Part shown: positions 47,659 through 55,530 of the stretch, piece after piece
How positions within the stretch are numbered: the stretch's first letter is position 1
How the letters are laid out: every line of letters begins with the position of its first letter
Origin: a virus
Reading direction: 5' to 3' (one strand)
Virus record (IMG/VR): IMGVR_UViG_3300032893_000001
Coordinates: 120,183 to 184,182 of that record
DNA: 64,000 nucleotides
The notes under the pieces: generated by a model
What the model saw: only the letters and a program-made list of their open reading frames with translations
What the model was told of the DNA's origin: nothing
Database searches by the model: none
Made by a program: the position numbers and the translations under genes

Positions 47659-47828
47659 CAGATCTGCTCCGCTTCGAACGGTTTCTTCTCCGACTCTTCC
47701 TGCTCGAGCGCAGAACGAAAGGCCGCCTCCACGAACTGCGTGAGCGTGATGCCGCGTCGGCGAACGAGCTTCTTGGCTCGCTCGAGCAGCTTCTGGTCGA
47801 TACGCATATGGATGCGGCCGTTCTTCAT
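47658..47828 (-). CDS. Ribbon-helix-helix mini-protein (56 aa)
   Basis: GRIHMRIDQKLLERAKKLVR, then GITLTQFVEAAFRSALEQEE, give the strand and two helices of an Arc/MetJ-type regulator. It is easily overlooked because of its size. It overlaps both neighbours by four or fewer bases inside an assembly operon. Likely a DNA-binding regulator of late genes; the operator was not found. Confidence 0.7.
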   Translation of the reverse strand: MKNGRIHMRIDQKLLERAKKLVRRRGITLTQFVEAAFRSALEQEESEKKPFEAEQI

Positions 47829-48082
47829 TCGATTGTCACGAACTTGAGAGAGTCGAGGTAGTCACGCAACCCTTTCATGGAAGGGAAGCGCTGAGCAAAG
47901 AAGTCCACGACCAGGTCGTGTGCCTCATCGAGGACTTCTTCGGTAAGTGGTTTGCCGACGAGCTTGTCCGCAAGCGCCTTCTCGAGCTCGTTCTTGAGCG
48001 GGGTGTTGATACCGATCCACGTCGGCAACCACGTGTAGTTCAGCTCCACCACCCCCGTCTCGGGGGAAACGACGAGCCTCAT
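47825..48082 (-). CDS. Hypothetical protein (85 aa)
   Basis: Starts MRLVVSPETGVVELNYTWLP, a beta-hairpin followed by helices (LKNELEKALADKLVG, LDEAHDLVVDFFAQRFPSMK). GGAGG precedes the ATG. It lies between the GroES-like and ribbon-helix-helix genes. Unrecognised. Confidence 0.7.
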   Translation of the reverse strand: MRLVVSPETGVVELNYTWLPTWIGINTPLKNELEKALADKLVGKPLTEEVLDEAHDLVVDFFAQRFPSMKGLRDYLDSLKFVTIE

Positions 48083-48414
48083 CGAACATCGACCTCCATC
48101 CCCGGAGGGATGACGAAGAGAACGTCGGTGGCGCGAATGAGCCCGAGGTCGTCTCCGAGATCTTGGAGAATCCCAGCGACGGTCTTGCCCTGCTGCGTCT
48201 CGAGCGTCTCGCGGAAGAACGCCACGCGCTCTCCGACCTGAACGTCGGGAGGAGTGCGCACGTTCTTGTCGCGGTAGACTCGACCAGGCCCAACAGCGAG
48301 GACCTCACCGGCACGCACGCGCGTCCCGTTCGGCACGATGATGCTCCCTATCATCTCGGGAATCGGCTCGCACCGAACGAGCACCCAGTCATTGAGCGGA
48401 CGAATCGTCGGCAT
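48079..48414 (-). CDS. GroES-like co-chaperonin (111 aa)
   Basis: IRPLNDWVLVRCEPIPEMIG is the conserved strand start of Cpn10. SIIVPNGTRVRAGEVLAVGPG, in which GSIIVPN is the mobile loop, and VGERVAFF with VLFVIPPG follow. The family caps GroEL. Phage-encoded GroES-like proteins let GroEL fold large capsid proteins, as with T4 gp31. GGGAGAGG precedes the ATG. Confidence 0.85.
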   Translation of the reverse strand: MPTIRPLNDWVLVRCEPIPEMIGSIIVPNGTRVRAGEVLAVGPGRVYRDKNVRTPPDVQVGERVAFFRETLETQQGKTVAGILQDLGDDLGLIRATDVLFVIPPGMEVDVR

Positions 48415-48751
48415 CGTCTTCCTCTCCCGCCATCACGTCGACCGCATCGCTCTTCGGAAGCGGGTCGACCGACTGCCCGTTGCCGATCTTCGCGAGCACG
48501 CCCTTCTTCACCCACTCCGCCGCGGGCTTGAGCGAGGCCGCCCAATCGATGCCGTTCGGCGGGAAGTAGAACTGGTCGCCGACTTTGACCAGAACGTTGA
48601 CACGCGGCGTGCCGTTCTCGTCGAAGTACTGCACGGCGTACTGCTCCATCGGAACGACGTTCGCCACCGTGCGCGGAGAGCCGCGTCCATCAGCCGGCGT
48701 GGGGGCCTGACCGACACCGCGCATTCGAGGGTGGTTGGGACCTTGCATCAT
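48389..48751 (-). CDS. Hypothetical protein (120 aa)
   Basis: MMQGPNHPRMRGVGQAPTPA is a disordered start, followed by QYAVQYFDENGTPRVNVLVK, a beta-rich core, and an acidic end. GAAGGAG precedes. Coupled to the GroES-like gene downstream. Perhaps a virion factor; unknown. Confidence 0.65.
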   Translation of the reverse strand: MMQGPNHPRMRGVGQAPTPADGRGSPRTVANVVPMEQYAVQYFDENGTPRVNVLVKVGDQFYFPPNGIDWAASLKPAAEWVKKGVLAKIGNGQSVDPLPKSDAVDVMAGEEDDADDSSAQ

Positions 48752-49434
48752 GACATCTTCTCCTTCTTCCATTGTTCGAACAGCGCCTCGAGGTCGGCGC
48801 GGGTGATCCAACCATGCGACTTGTTCCATTCGCGCGGCAGGTAGTAGCGATCGAGCTTGAGCCCGAGGAGGTCCTCGACTTTGACGACGGCCCACTTCTC
48901 CGTGAAGCGAACGGGCATCGTCAACTTGCACTTCTTCTTGCAGTTGAAGACAAACTCGGTGTCGACGGTGCTCCACAAACCGCAGCACGGGCACTCGAGC
49001 TCCGCTGTGCCACCCGTTCCGCGCACTCGAGCGTAGACCTCGTCTCCGAATCCGTTCGCAAGCGCGTCGTGCCCCGCCACGAAGATGGGCGTAAGCGGCG
49101 CCGGCTTCTCCTTGCGCAGATCGATGTGGATCGGGGGGATGTTCATCAAGCGGATGACCGATACCGGGTCTGAGCGAAGAAGCTCGACGGTCGGATTGTC
49201 GAAGACGAACGGCTTCAAACCGCCGCGATCGGTTCGCTCCATGATCAACTTGCTGACCTTGTGCTTGTTCAACTCCTCGCTGACCGTTCCCATCATGCGG
49301 TTGAACCCGATGCGATCGATCGCATGAAGTTGCTGTGCAGGAAAGGACCCGTCCTCCCAGCGAAGCAAGATCTCCCCCGTGCAGGTGTCGCCCTCGTCGT
49401 GGCGGTAACGGATGACCATCTCAGGCAGGCTCAT
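48748..49434 (-). CDS. Zinc-ribbon hypothetical protein (228 aa)
   Basis: The N-terminal half is a mixed domain (MVIRYRHDEGDTCTGEILLR). CPCCG near residue 149 and CKKKC near residue 165 form a zinc ribbon. A basic C-terminal helix follows. GAGGAG precedes the ATG. Role unknown. Confidence 0.7.
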   Translation of the reverse strand: MSLPEMVIRYRHDEGDTCTGEILLRWEDGSFPAQQLHAIDRIGFNRMMGTVSEELNKHKVSKLIMERTDRGGLKPFVFDNPTVELLRSDPVSVIRLMNIPPIHIDLRKEKPAPLTPIFVAGHDALANGFGDEVYARVRGTGGTAELECPCCGLWSTVDTEFVFNCKKKCKLTMPVRFTEKWAVVKVEDLLGLKLDRYYLPREWNKSHGWITRADLEALFEQWKKEKMS

Positions 49435-49903
49435 CGAACTCCTCGAGCACCTTCTCGGTGTGCTTGATCGGAAGCGTTAGGCGGTAGGCGGTAGCGCCGT
49501 GGCTGCCCGCTGCGAAGTAGAGACGGCGACCGTCATCGAACTCCACGTGCTCGAGGCAATACCGACGAGTCCCCTCGATCGAATGCCCGATGACCTTCAC
49601 GATGCGCTGATCGAGCAGGACCTTGGTCACGCTCTCGATCGTGCAGTCCTGCTCCTCTGGAAGACCCATCCCGTTGAGCGCCTGGAAGAGCTCCTGGGCT
49701 TCCAAGTCTCGCAACGACGGCAACGTACGAACGTCGATGTCGCTTTCGAGCACGCCGGTGGCCGCCGCTTCACAGGACGGGCACGTGTACCTGTTGGGCC
49801 AGAACGAGCTAGAAGCTCCGACGAGGTGGTTGACCTCGACCGGGTCTCCCATGACTCGGAAGGCGGCGCCGCAAGATGCGTTCGAGCAGACGACGACGAT
49901 CAT
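49421..49903 (-). CDS. Zinc-ribbon hypothetical protein (160 aa)
   Basis: CSNASCG at residues 6-12 and CPSC near residue 41 frame a ribbon, followed by helices (LFQALNGMGLPEEQ) and a C-terminal beta domain. No convincing ribosome site; coupled to the upstream gene. Unknown function. Confidence 0.7.
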   Translation of the reverse strand: MIVVVCSNASCGAAFRVMGDPVEVNHLVGASSSFWPNRYTCPSCEAAATGVLESDIDVRTLPSLRDLEAQELFQALNGMGLPEEQDCTIESVTKVLLDQRIVKVIGHSIEGTRRYCLEHVEFDDGRRLYFAAGSHGATAYRLTLPIKHTEKVLEEFDEPA

Positions 49904-50439
49904 ATCGAGGAGACTCCGTCTTCGTCCGCTTCGGAACCACTGCCGGTCACCTCTCCAGGGTCCATTCCCGCACGCGGCACGATGGGGTACCCGAACTCGT
50001 TCATCGACACCTGACGACCGCGAGAAGAGACTTGGGGCTGAGGAGGAGGACCGAGCGTTCCACTGACGACGGGTCCGCCGAACACAGCGGCAGCTTCCGC
50101 GTCATCGTCGCCGGCGAAGGAGCGCGCTTCTTCGTTTCCGTAACTCGGACGAGGCATGCCGGTAGGCATGCCTGATGTAGGAGCAGGAGACACGTACCCG
50201 ATCGGCGAGGGCTCTTCGACTTCTTCGGGCTCCGGCGCGGGCGCCGCGTAGGAAGGCTCCGGCATCTCTTCTTGGCGAGGAGCTTCCCAGCGCGTTGCTC
50301 GAATGACCTCCAGCGACTCGTTGTTGTCGATCGGAAGCTCGATCATCTTGCCGTTCGGCAAGCGCAGCGAGATGGAGTTCTGCATCTCCCCGCTGTTCAG
50401 GTCGAGCTTTTGCTGAAGAGAGACAAGTTCTACTTGCAT
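49900..50439 (-). CDS. Proline-rich hypothetical protein (179 aa)
   Basis: MQVELVSLQQKLDLNSGEMQ begins a 50-residue beta-type domain (ISLRLPNGKMIELPIDNNES). The rest is a disordered proline-, glutamate- and serine-rich tail. A moderate ribosome site (CGAGGTAG) precedes the ATG. Such tails are common on virion or assembly adaptors. Confidence 0.65.
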   Translation of the reverse strand: MQVELVSLQQKLDLNSGEMQNSISLRLPNGKMIELPIDNNESLEVIRATRWEAPRQEEMPEPSYAAPAPEPEEVEEPSPIGYVSPAPTSGMPTGMPRPSYGNEEARSFAGDDDAEAAAVFGGPVVSGTLGPPPQPQVSSRGRQVSMNEFGYPIVPRAGMDPGEVTGSGSEADEDGVSSI

Positions 50440-50441
50440 GG

Positions 50442-50747
50442 CTACCTCGGTTGAGGCGGCGGGATGTTGGCTCCCGGCTGCTGATTGAGGGCGCGGTGCG
50501 CCATGCTGGTCAGGATGACCAGGTGCTTGCCACCGCGATGCACGTTCACGAGCAGGTGGCAGTGCGCCCACTGCTGACCACGAAGCTCGGGGTCGTTCTG
50601 GGGCGCAGGGTTCAAGTAGGCCATGCACGCCGGACCACAGAGACGAAGCTGGTCCATGAAGCAGTACAGCCCCGATCCCTCCTCCGCCGTCTCGCGCTGC
50701 TCGAGCATTCCCGTTCCAGGTACGGGCTTAGGCTGATTGCTTTCCAT
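50442..50747 (-). CDS. Cysteine-containing hypothetical protein (101 aa)
   Basis: A disordered N-terminus is followed by CFMDQLRLCGPACMAYLNPA and a beta-hairpin (HCHLLVNVHRGGKHLVILTS). CxxxxxxCxxxC with nearby histidines may bind metal. Weak ribosome site. Unrecognised. Confidence 0.65.
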   Translation of the reverse strand: MESNQPKPVPGTGMLEQRETAEEGSGLYCFMDQLRLCGPACMAYLNPAPQNDPELRGQQWAHCHLLVNVHRGGKHLVILTSMAHRALNQQPGANIPPPQPR

Positions 50748-51129
50748 CGCGAGCGCGCTCCTTTTCGATGCTGGCGCGCTCCTCGAGGACAGCGCGCACG
50801 ATGGCGCGGGCTACCACGGTGAGGTAGCGCGCCAGAATCGTCATCTGCTCCTTCTGGTTCTCCGAAGGCAAGAACCCCCACTTCAACAGGAAGTGCGCGA
50901 AGGGGGTGGCGATCGTCTTGGACATGAGCAACCGCAGGTCGGAGACGAAGTGACCGTAGACTTCGCCAGGGCCACCTTCCTCGTGCATGAACTGAGAAGA
51001 AAGGAGCTCGGACTTGCGACCGCTCCAGCCGCACGCGTTGCAACGCGCGCCCTCGTCGGACAACTCGGAGAAGTCGACGAGGGGGCTCGCGCACTCGGGG
51101 CAGAAGGCAGCTTGTGCAGTTTTGTTCAT
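50728..51129 (-). CDS. Zinc-ribbon protein (133 aa)
   Basis: FCPEC near residue 9 and CNACG near residue 30 form a zinc ribbon. The rest is helical (FVSDLRLLMSKTIATPFAHF) and charged. The ATG at MNKTAQAA overlaps the stop of the frameshift extension by four bases. Likely an assembly-operon accessory protein. Confidence 0.7.
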   Translation of the reverse strand: MNKTAQAAFCPECASPLVDFSELSDEGARCNACGWSGRKSELLSSQFMHEEGGPGEVYGHFVSDLRLLMSKTIATPFAHFLLKWGFLPSENQKEQMTILARYLTVVARAIVRAVLEERASIEKERARDGKQSA

Positions 51130-52750
51130 CGTGGAACAGCCGGTTTGAGTTTCGAGGACAGGCGACTGGCCAACTCCGTGTTGGCCTGCCGCTGAACGAC
51201 CTTGGTCTTGAGACGACTTCGGAACTTGTTGTCGTGCTGCGCAGTGATCTGAAGAGGCCCTCGTTTGATCTCCTCTTGGAGCCTCTTGATGACTTCGGCT
51301 TCGTCTCGCTTCTTGGCAACCTGCACCCAGGGGAAAGCGAGCTTGAAGAAGTCTGCCCACGCCTCGGGGCCAGCGTCTTGCTTGAGCATGCCTTGCAGCA
51401 ACGCTCGGGTCTTCGCAGCCTCGATCTCTTCTTTCTTCAAGATCACTAGGCTGAGAACCGACTCCTGAATCGACCCATGCTTGGGCATCGAGCGAAGCGT
51501 CAACAACAGCAGGTTCGCCCGTGCCCAGCCTTCAGGAGTCTCTAGCCATTTTTTACGCGCTCCGCGACGAACAGCTTGCGAACGCGCACGTCGAACCAGA
51601 AGTAGTTGGCGCCCAAGCTGGCGATCATCGGCAGCGGGAAGCGCAGAATCTTGGCGAACTTCTTCCAGAACTTCTCGTCGTTGAATCCTTTCTCGTCTCG
51701 ATGATCCGGGAGCGGCAAGCGATTGACCGCGCGCAGCGCGCAGGTGATGCCCATCAGAGCGAACTTGTCGAGCAGGTAGCGGTCATCGACCTTGAGCGAG
51801 TTCGCCTCCTCGATGATGAGGCGCTTGATCGCAAGGTCGTCTTCCGCGGACACCGACTGGAACTCCGGCTCGAAGACGCCCGGCTGAATCGGCACGATCT
51901 GCGAGATCATCCCGTGCGTGATGAGCTCACTCAGATCGAGCGGCCTGAGACGCTCCTCGATGATCGAACGCTGCTCGTCGTTCTGAATCAGGTTGCGAAC
52001 CATCCGCTCGTGCAGCGCGTCCATGTCGAGCGCGCTCATCATCGTGTCGATCTCGGTCTTCGAGCTCAGGCCACTGCCCGCCTTGGCGGCTTCGCCAGCG
52101 ACACTCGCTTTGGATGCCTCCTCCGCCTCCTTGTCCCCATTGTCGGCAGCGACCTGACCTGCCTTCTTCTGGAGCTCCTCGAAGGTCTTCAGGCCCTCGA
52201 CGGTCTCGGGGCTGAGGCCCTTGGGAGGAGCGCCGGGCGCCTGCTTGACCAGCATCTGCGGAGGAATGCGCTGGTTGCCGCGCATGACGCCGTACTTGCG
52301 CGCGAGCTCGGGCTGAGCGGATGCGTACATCGATCCGTAGCCCTGCTGAAACGCGGGGTCCTGCGTGGCCTCCATCGGAAGCAGGTCCGCAGGCTGGATG
52401 CTGAGAGGCCCGTTGGCAGGGGCCGCGCGAGGCGGCGGCGGCGGCGGGGGCATCTGCTCGGGATGCCCGATCGGCGGCGCAGCAGGCTCGAAGATACTTG
52501 CTTGCCCCTGCTGCGGCGCATGCATGGCGCGGCGTTGCGCGGCCGCTTGCTGCGCCATGGTCTGGCCCTCGATGTGCTGCGAATCGAGAAGCGGAATCGG
52601 CGGTGTGGGGCCGCCCGCCGGTGGCTCGTTGTACTTCGGCAGCTCTTGCGGCTGCCGGCGTTGCGTCGCACCGCGCTGATACGCGGCCGCGCGCGGGTCA
52701 GTGACGCGCGGGTCGACGTGAGGAAGCTTGGTCTCATTCTTGTTGGACAT
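51126..52750 (-). CDS. Two-frame tail assembly chaperone by -1 frameshift (541 aa)
   Basis: The 402-residue frame ends at 51542. Ten bases before its stop codon ends, the slippery heptamer A AAA AAT (51554-51548) lies in the correct phase. A -1 slip there reads on as KKWLETPEGWARANLLLL and continues without stop to 51126. The downstream frame has no good start or ribosome site of its own. This organisation matches the gpG/gpGT tail chaperones that precede tape measures. The fusion is inferred; the slippery site and open frame are seen. Confidence 0.75.
51542..52750 (-). CDS. Tail assembly chaperone, short form (402 aa)
   Basis: The first 180 residues are a disordered proline-, glutamine- and alanine-rich region with a polyproline run. 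From residue 220 on it is a helical domain (DMDALHERMVRNLIQNDEQR, DDRYLLDKFALMGITCALRA, FWKKFAKILRFPLPMIASLG) of the style seen in phage tail chaperones. GAGGTTCC precedes the ATG. The stop codon lies three bases after the slippery site. Confidence 0.7.
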   Translation of the reverse strand: MSNKNETKLPHVDPRVTDPRAAAYQRGATQRRQPQELPKYNEPPAGGPTPPIPLLDSQHIEGQTMAQQAAAQRRAMHAPQQGQASIFEPAAPPIGHPEQMPPPPPPPRAAPANGPLSIQPADLLPMEATQDPAFQQGYGSMYASAQPELARKYGVMRGNQRIPPQMLVKQAPGAPPKGLSPETVEGLKTFEELQKKAGQVAADNGDKEAEEASKASVAGEAAKAGSGLSSKTEIDTMMSALDMDALHERMVRNLIQNDEQRSIIEERLRPLDLSELITHGMISQIVPIQPGVFEPEFQSVSAEDDLAIKRLIIEEANSLKVDDRYLLDKFALMGITCALRAVNRLPLPDHRDEKGFNDEKFWKKFAKILRFPLPMIASLGANYFWFDVRVRKLFVAERVKNG

Positions 52751-52793
52751 GGAACCTCAGAAGCGTGTGTACAACGTGTGTGCAGGATGGACA

Positions 52794-52822
52794 GAAAAAG
52801 AGACGACGTCAAGTCGTCTCTT
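52794..52822 (-). terminator. Intrinsic terminator upstream of the chaperone
   Basis: In the minus sense AGAGACGAC-TTGAC-GTCGTCTCT is followed by TTTTCTG. It follows the gene ending at 52826 and isolates the chaperone transcript. No ATAAGAA box lies between it and the chaperone start. Confidence 0.85.
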
Positions 52823-52825
52823 CGA

Positions 52826-53221
52826 TCACTTCTTTCGACGTGCCATCTCGTCGTTGAAGAGCGCGAGAAGGAGCTCGGAGGTGGTAAGCTTCTCCGGCGC
52901 TTCCAGCGCACGCCCGACGGTCAAGCCCCGGTAGCAGAAGGGCACTTCCCACATCTCGGAAGGGAATCCGCCGACGTAGAGAAGCGGCCCCGGAATCTTC
53001 AGGTCGTAGTTGTCCTCGAGGGACATCGACATCAAGAGCTGAGTGATCGGCATGCCCTGAATCAGGTACATGTGCGCGCTGTTGTACAGGCGCAGCTTCG
53101 GAATGTAGATCCGAACCCACTTGATGTCCCCGTGCGGCGTCGAAGTCACGACTGGCTGAACGTCGAGACCCACAGCGCAGCCGACATCCGCCTCCCACCC
53201 CTCGAGACGAGCTCGAATCAC
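52826..53221 (-). CDS. Hypothetical protein (131 aa)
   Basis: Strands DIKWVRIYIPKLRLYNSAHM and helices (MPITQLLMSMSLEDN, LTTSELLLALFNDEMARR) suggest a mixed structural fold. The GTG start overlaps the previous TGA and lacks a ribosome site, so it depends on coupled translation. A later GTG is possible. Confidence 0.6.
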   Translation of the reverse strand: MIRARLEGWEADVGCAVGLDVQPVVTSTPHGDIKWVRIYIPKLRLYNSAHMYLIQGMPITQLLMSMSLEDNYDLKIPGPLLYVGGFPSEMWEVPFCYRGLTVGRALEAPEKLTTSELLLALFNDEMARRKK

Positions 53222-53472
53222 TCGGTCGGGATTTTGGTGAAGCCGACGGGCGGCTTGGGCTTCGGCGACTCGGGCGCCTTCGTGATCTGCATCATGTGCC
53301 TCTTGCATAGGGGACACCTTCCGTACACGGGGTTGCTGGACTGGAACTGAAGCTTGTCGCCGATCTTCAGACCGGCCGAGTGTGCTTCGTCGAAGATGAT
53401 GCGACCCTTACAGTCCTCGAACGTGCAGCGCGCTTCGAACTGCGCGAAGATCGGGTTCTTGGCAACTTTCAC
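53218..53472 (-). CDS. Zinc-ribbon-like protein (84 aa)
   Basis: CTFEDC near residue 15 and CPLC near residue 53 frame a probable zinc site around strands GRIIFDEAHSAGLKIGDKLQ. The GTG start has AAGGAGG. Unknown role. Confidence 0.65.
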   Translation of the reverse strand: MKVAKNPIFAQFEARCTFEDCKGRIIFDEAHSAGLKIGDKLQFQSSNPVYGRCPLCKRHMMQITKAPESPKPKPPVGFTKIPTE

Positions 53473-53804
53473 GGGGGCACCTCCTTGACGTCTTTCTTCT
53501 GACGCTTCTCTGCGAGCTCGATGAGGGAGCGCATCAACTCGGACTTCGGAATGTCTCCACTCTCGGCAGGTCCGAGCTGAAGACGTCCTTCGATCAACGC
53601 CAACCGGATCGTTTCGCTCGCGAGCGTGAGCATCATCTTCAGCTCTCGCTCGAGACGCGTGAAGGCACGCGTTGCAATCTCGTGGCAACCGCCGCAAACG
53701 AAGACTCCTTGAAAGAGCTTCGCTGCGTCGTGCTTCACCGGCGTCTTGCAGTTCATGCAAGGCAGCGGGGCTAGGGGGTCGAGTCTTCCTGCGTTGCTCT
53801 CCAT
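53469..53804 (-). CDS. Zinc-ribbon and helical protein (111 aa)
   Basis: CMNCK near residue 15 and CGGC near residue 36 form the ribbon; long helices follow (AFTRLERELKMMLTLASETI). GAGGTC precedes the ATG at MESNAGRL. Unrecognised. Confidence 0.7.
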   Translation of the reverse strand: MESNAGRLDPLAPLPCMNCKTPVKHDAAKLFQGVFVCGGCHEIATRAFTRLERELKMMLTLASETIRLALIEGRLQLGPAESGDIPKSELMRSLIELAEKRQKKDVKEVPP

Positions 53805-54004
53805 GTGACCTCGTCGTCGATAGCGATGATGCGAATGATACGGGTAGGCAACGTCAGGCACGCGCCACTCACATTCACTAGCACCATGTCGTTGGCGCGG
53901 AGAAGCTGCGGACCGAGAACCTTGAAGACCTCGCTGCGCTCCATGTCCGGAAACGAGTAGCGGCCTCCGGTCTTCGTTTCGATTCCCACGGTGCAGAGCG
54001 CCAC
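53771..54004 (-). CDS. Small beta-rich protein (77 aa)
   Basis: GTG start with GGAGGC. Strands (MVLVNVSGACLTLPTRIIRI) resemble a small barrel similar to adaptor or head-tail connector accessories. Overlaps the next gene by 34 bases. Confidence 0.6.
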   Translation of the reverse strand: MALCTVGIETKTGGRYSFPDMERSEVFKVLGPQLLRANDMVLVNVSGACLTLPTRIIRIIAIDDEVTWRATQEDSTP

Positions 54005-54005
54005 G

Positions 54006-54365
54006 TCAGCCTCCGTACAACGCAGGCTCGCCGCGCACGATCTCGCTCTCGGTGACGAAGAGCTGCCCGGCTTCGTTCAGCGTCCACCACTGAGGGCCGG
54101 ACTCCAGTGCCATGGGCCACCACACTTCGAGCTCGCCTACGACCTTGCCCGGAACCGCGCGTCCGATAGAGGCCAAGAACTCGCAGAAGTTGCCTTCTTC
54201 TCCGACGCCCAGCGTGTCCTCCCCGACAACCAACGAGAGCCCGGACTCCTTCTTCACGAGCTGCGTCTGGACGTCGTACTTCAACGCCAGCTCGTAAAGG
54301 GTGTTGATCACGGGCATCTCGGGTGTCACGAGCAACGCGCCGTCGACCGCAAGGAACTTCTTCAT
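54006..54365 (-). CDS. Hypothetical protein (119 aa)
   Basis: MKKFLAVDGALLVTPEMPVI starts a beta-alpha fold with two tryptophan-rich strands (GELEVWWPMALE, GPQWWTLNEAGQL). The start overlaps the upstream stop. Not recognised. Confidence 0.65.
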   Translation of the reverse strand: MKKFLAVDGALLVTPEMPVINTLYELALKYDVQTQLVKKESGLSLVVGEDTLGVGEEGNFCEFLASIGRAVPGKVVGELEVWWPMALESGPQWWTLNEAGQLFVTESEIVRGEPALYGG

Positions 54366-54757
54366 CACCCACCCGGAAAGTACAAAGCGAGGGGCGTCCA
54401 ACCGACCACCGCGGCAGGATCGGGAGTGACCAAGACGTTGGTCGGCTTCTTCGCGCTCGCCGCGAGAACTGCGTTCACGTCAGAGAGGGAGATCGGACGG
54501 TTGATTTGCTGAATGAGCTGACGAAGCTCGGGAGGCCAGACTTCAGGGAACTTGGCCGTGGGGGGCAATGCTTGCTCGAGCTCCTGCCACTGCACCCAGA
54601 GCAAGTAGCGCGTCACCCCGTTGGTCTTCTCGATCTCGACCAAGAACTGCTCGAGCTGTCGTCGCTGGTCGTCGGATGTCGTGCCTGCGCGCGCGAGAGC
54701 GACCAGCGCCTGGTACTGCTCGATGGTCAACGTGAAGTTCGAGGGGACGTCCGCCAT
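54365..54757 (-). CDS. Helical hypothetical protein (130 aa)
   Basis: FTLTIEQYQALVALARAGTT and RYLLWVQWQELEQALPPTAK form a helical domain. I recall similar helical proteins in large phages but cannot name it. AGGAG precedes the ATG. It lies in the assembly operon. Confidence 0.7.
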   Translation of the reverse strand: MADVPSNFTLTIEQYQALVALARAGTTSDDQRRQLEQFLVEIEKTNGVTRYLLWVQWQELEQALPPTAKFPEVWPPELRQLIQQINRPISLSDVNAVLAASAKKPTNVLVTPDPAAVVGWTPLALYFPGG

Positions 54758-54766
54758 GTTCTTCTC

Positions 54767-55066
54767 CTAGGCCCCGCGCTGCGAAAGAACGCTGTAGATG
54801 ATCTGTCGAGAGAGGCCGCACATTCGTCGATGTCCCATCCACGTGCTGGGCGGGCGCAGCGTCGAAGTATGTCCCAGCAGCTCCTCGTTGGTAAAGAGGT
54901 GTCGCCACTCGCCCCCGCCCTTGTAGCTCCAGCTCACCACGACTTGAATGCCCTCGTCGACAAGGGACACGGTCACGTTGTCGGAGTAGGTCGACCGGCG
55001 AATGGTCGGTATCCATCCCTCGAGGGAGGAAAGCAGCGGCCTCAATTCTCTTGCGACCGGATTCAT
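54767..55066 (-). CDS. Hypothetical protein (99 aa)
   Basis: Beta-rich core (NVTVSLVDEGIQVVVSWSYK), then basic helices with two methionine-cysteine segments. A weak ribosome site precedes it; the plus-strand gene begins 20 bases away divergently. Confidence 0.65.
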   Translation of the reverse strand: MNPVARELRPLLSSLEGWIPTIRRSTYSDNVTVSLVDEGIQVVVSWSYKGGGEWRHLFTNEELLGHTSTLRPPSTWMGHRRMCGLSRQIIYSVLSQRGA

Positions 55067-55086
55067 CTTCAGGACATTCTACACCG

Positions 55087-55530
55087 ATGCGTAGAACTAT
55101 CGACCTCAGCGATCAGGCCATCAACGAAGAGCTTCTTCGTGTATGCGACCTTCTCGTCGATCAGTTGCGGCGCACAACGCACACGGGCGTCGAGCTCGCT
55201 TTCGCCATGACGTGGGTCGGCAGCGAAGTCACCGACGACCGCGGGGTTCCGATCAACGACCGCGTCTTCCTGCAACTTCCGAATAACCGAGAAGCGTGGG
55301 ACGACCTGCTCTCGCAGCTCGTATCGAAGACGCAGGCGTTCGCACTTCTGCTGATCGACCGCCACGTCGAGGGCCTCAAGGTGCTGTACGAATCCCCGAT
55401 GGGCACCCGAACCTGGAGGCTAAAAAAAGAGAGGCACGGCGACCTGGAAGTGCTGAGCAGACCCGTCGTCACCGACAACGTCGAGACAACGGGCCTGCTC
55501 TGGAGCACTAGCGATCGACCGGCTTCATGA
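55087..55530 (+). CDS. Isolated plus-strand hypothetical protein (147 aa)
   Basis: MRRTIDLSDQAINEELLRVC begins a helical then beta protein (LLSQLVSKTQAFALLLID, GTRTWRLKKERHGDLEVLS). Its composition is more protein-like than the antisense frame. It stands alone among minus genes and overlaps the convergent 264-residue gene by 23 bases. A weak AGGAC precedes it. It may be a recent cassette insertion. Confidence 0.65.
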   Translation: MRRTIDLSDQAINEELLRVCDLLVDQLRRTTHTGVELAFAMTWVGSEVTDDRGVPINDRVFLQLPNNREAWDDLLSQLVSKTQAFALLLIDRHVEGLKVLYESPMGTRTWRLKKERHGDLEVLSRPVVTDNVETTGLLWSTSDRPAS

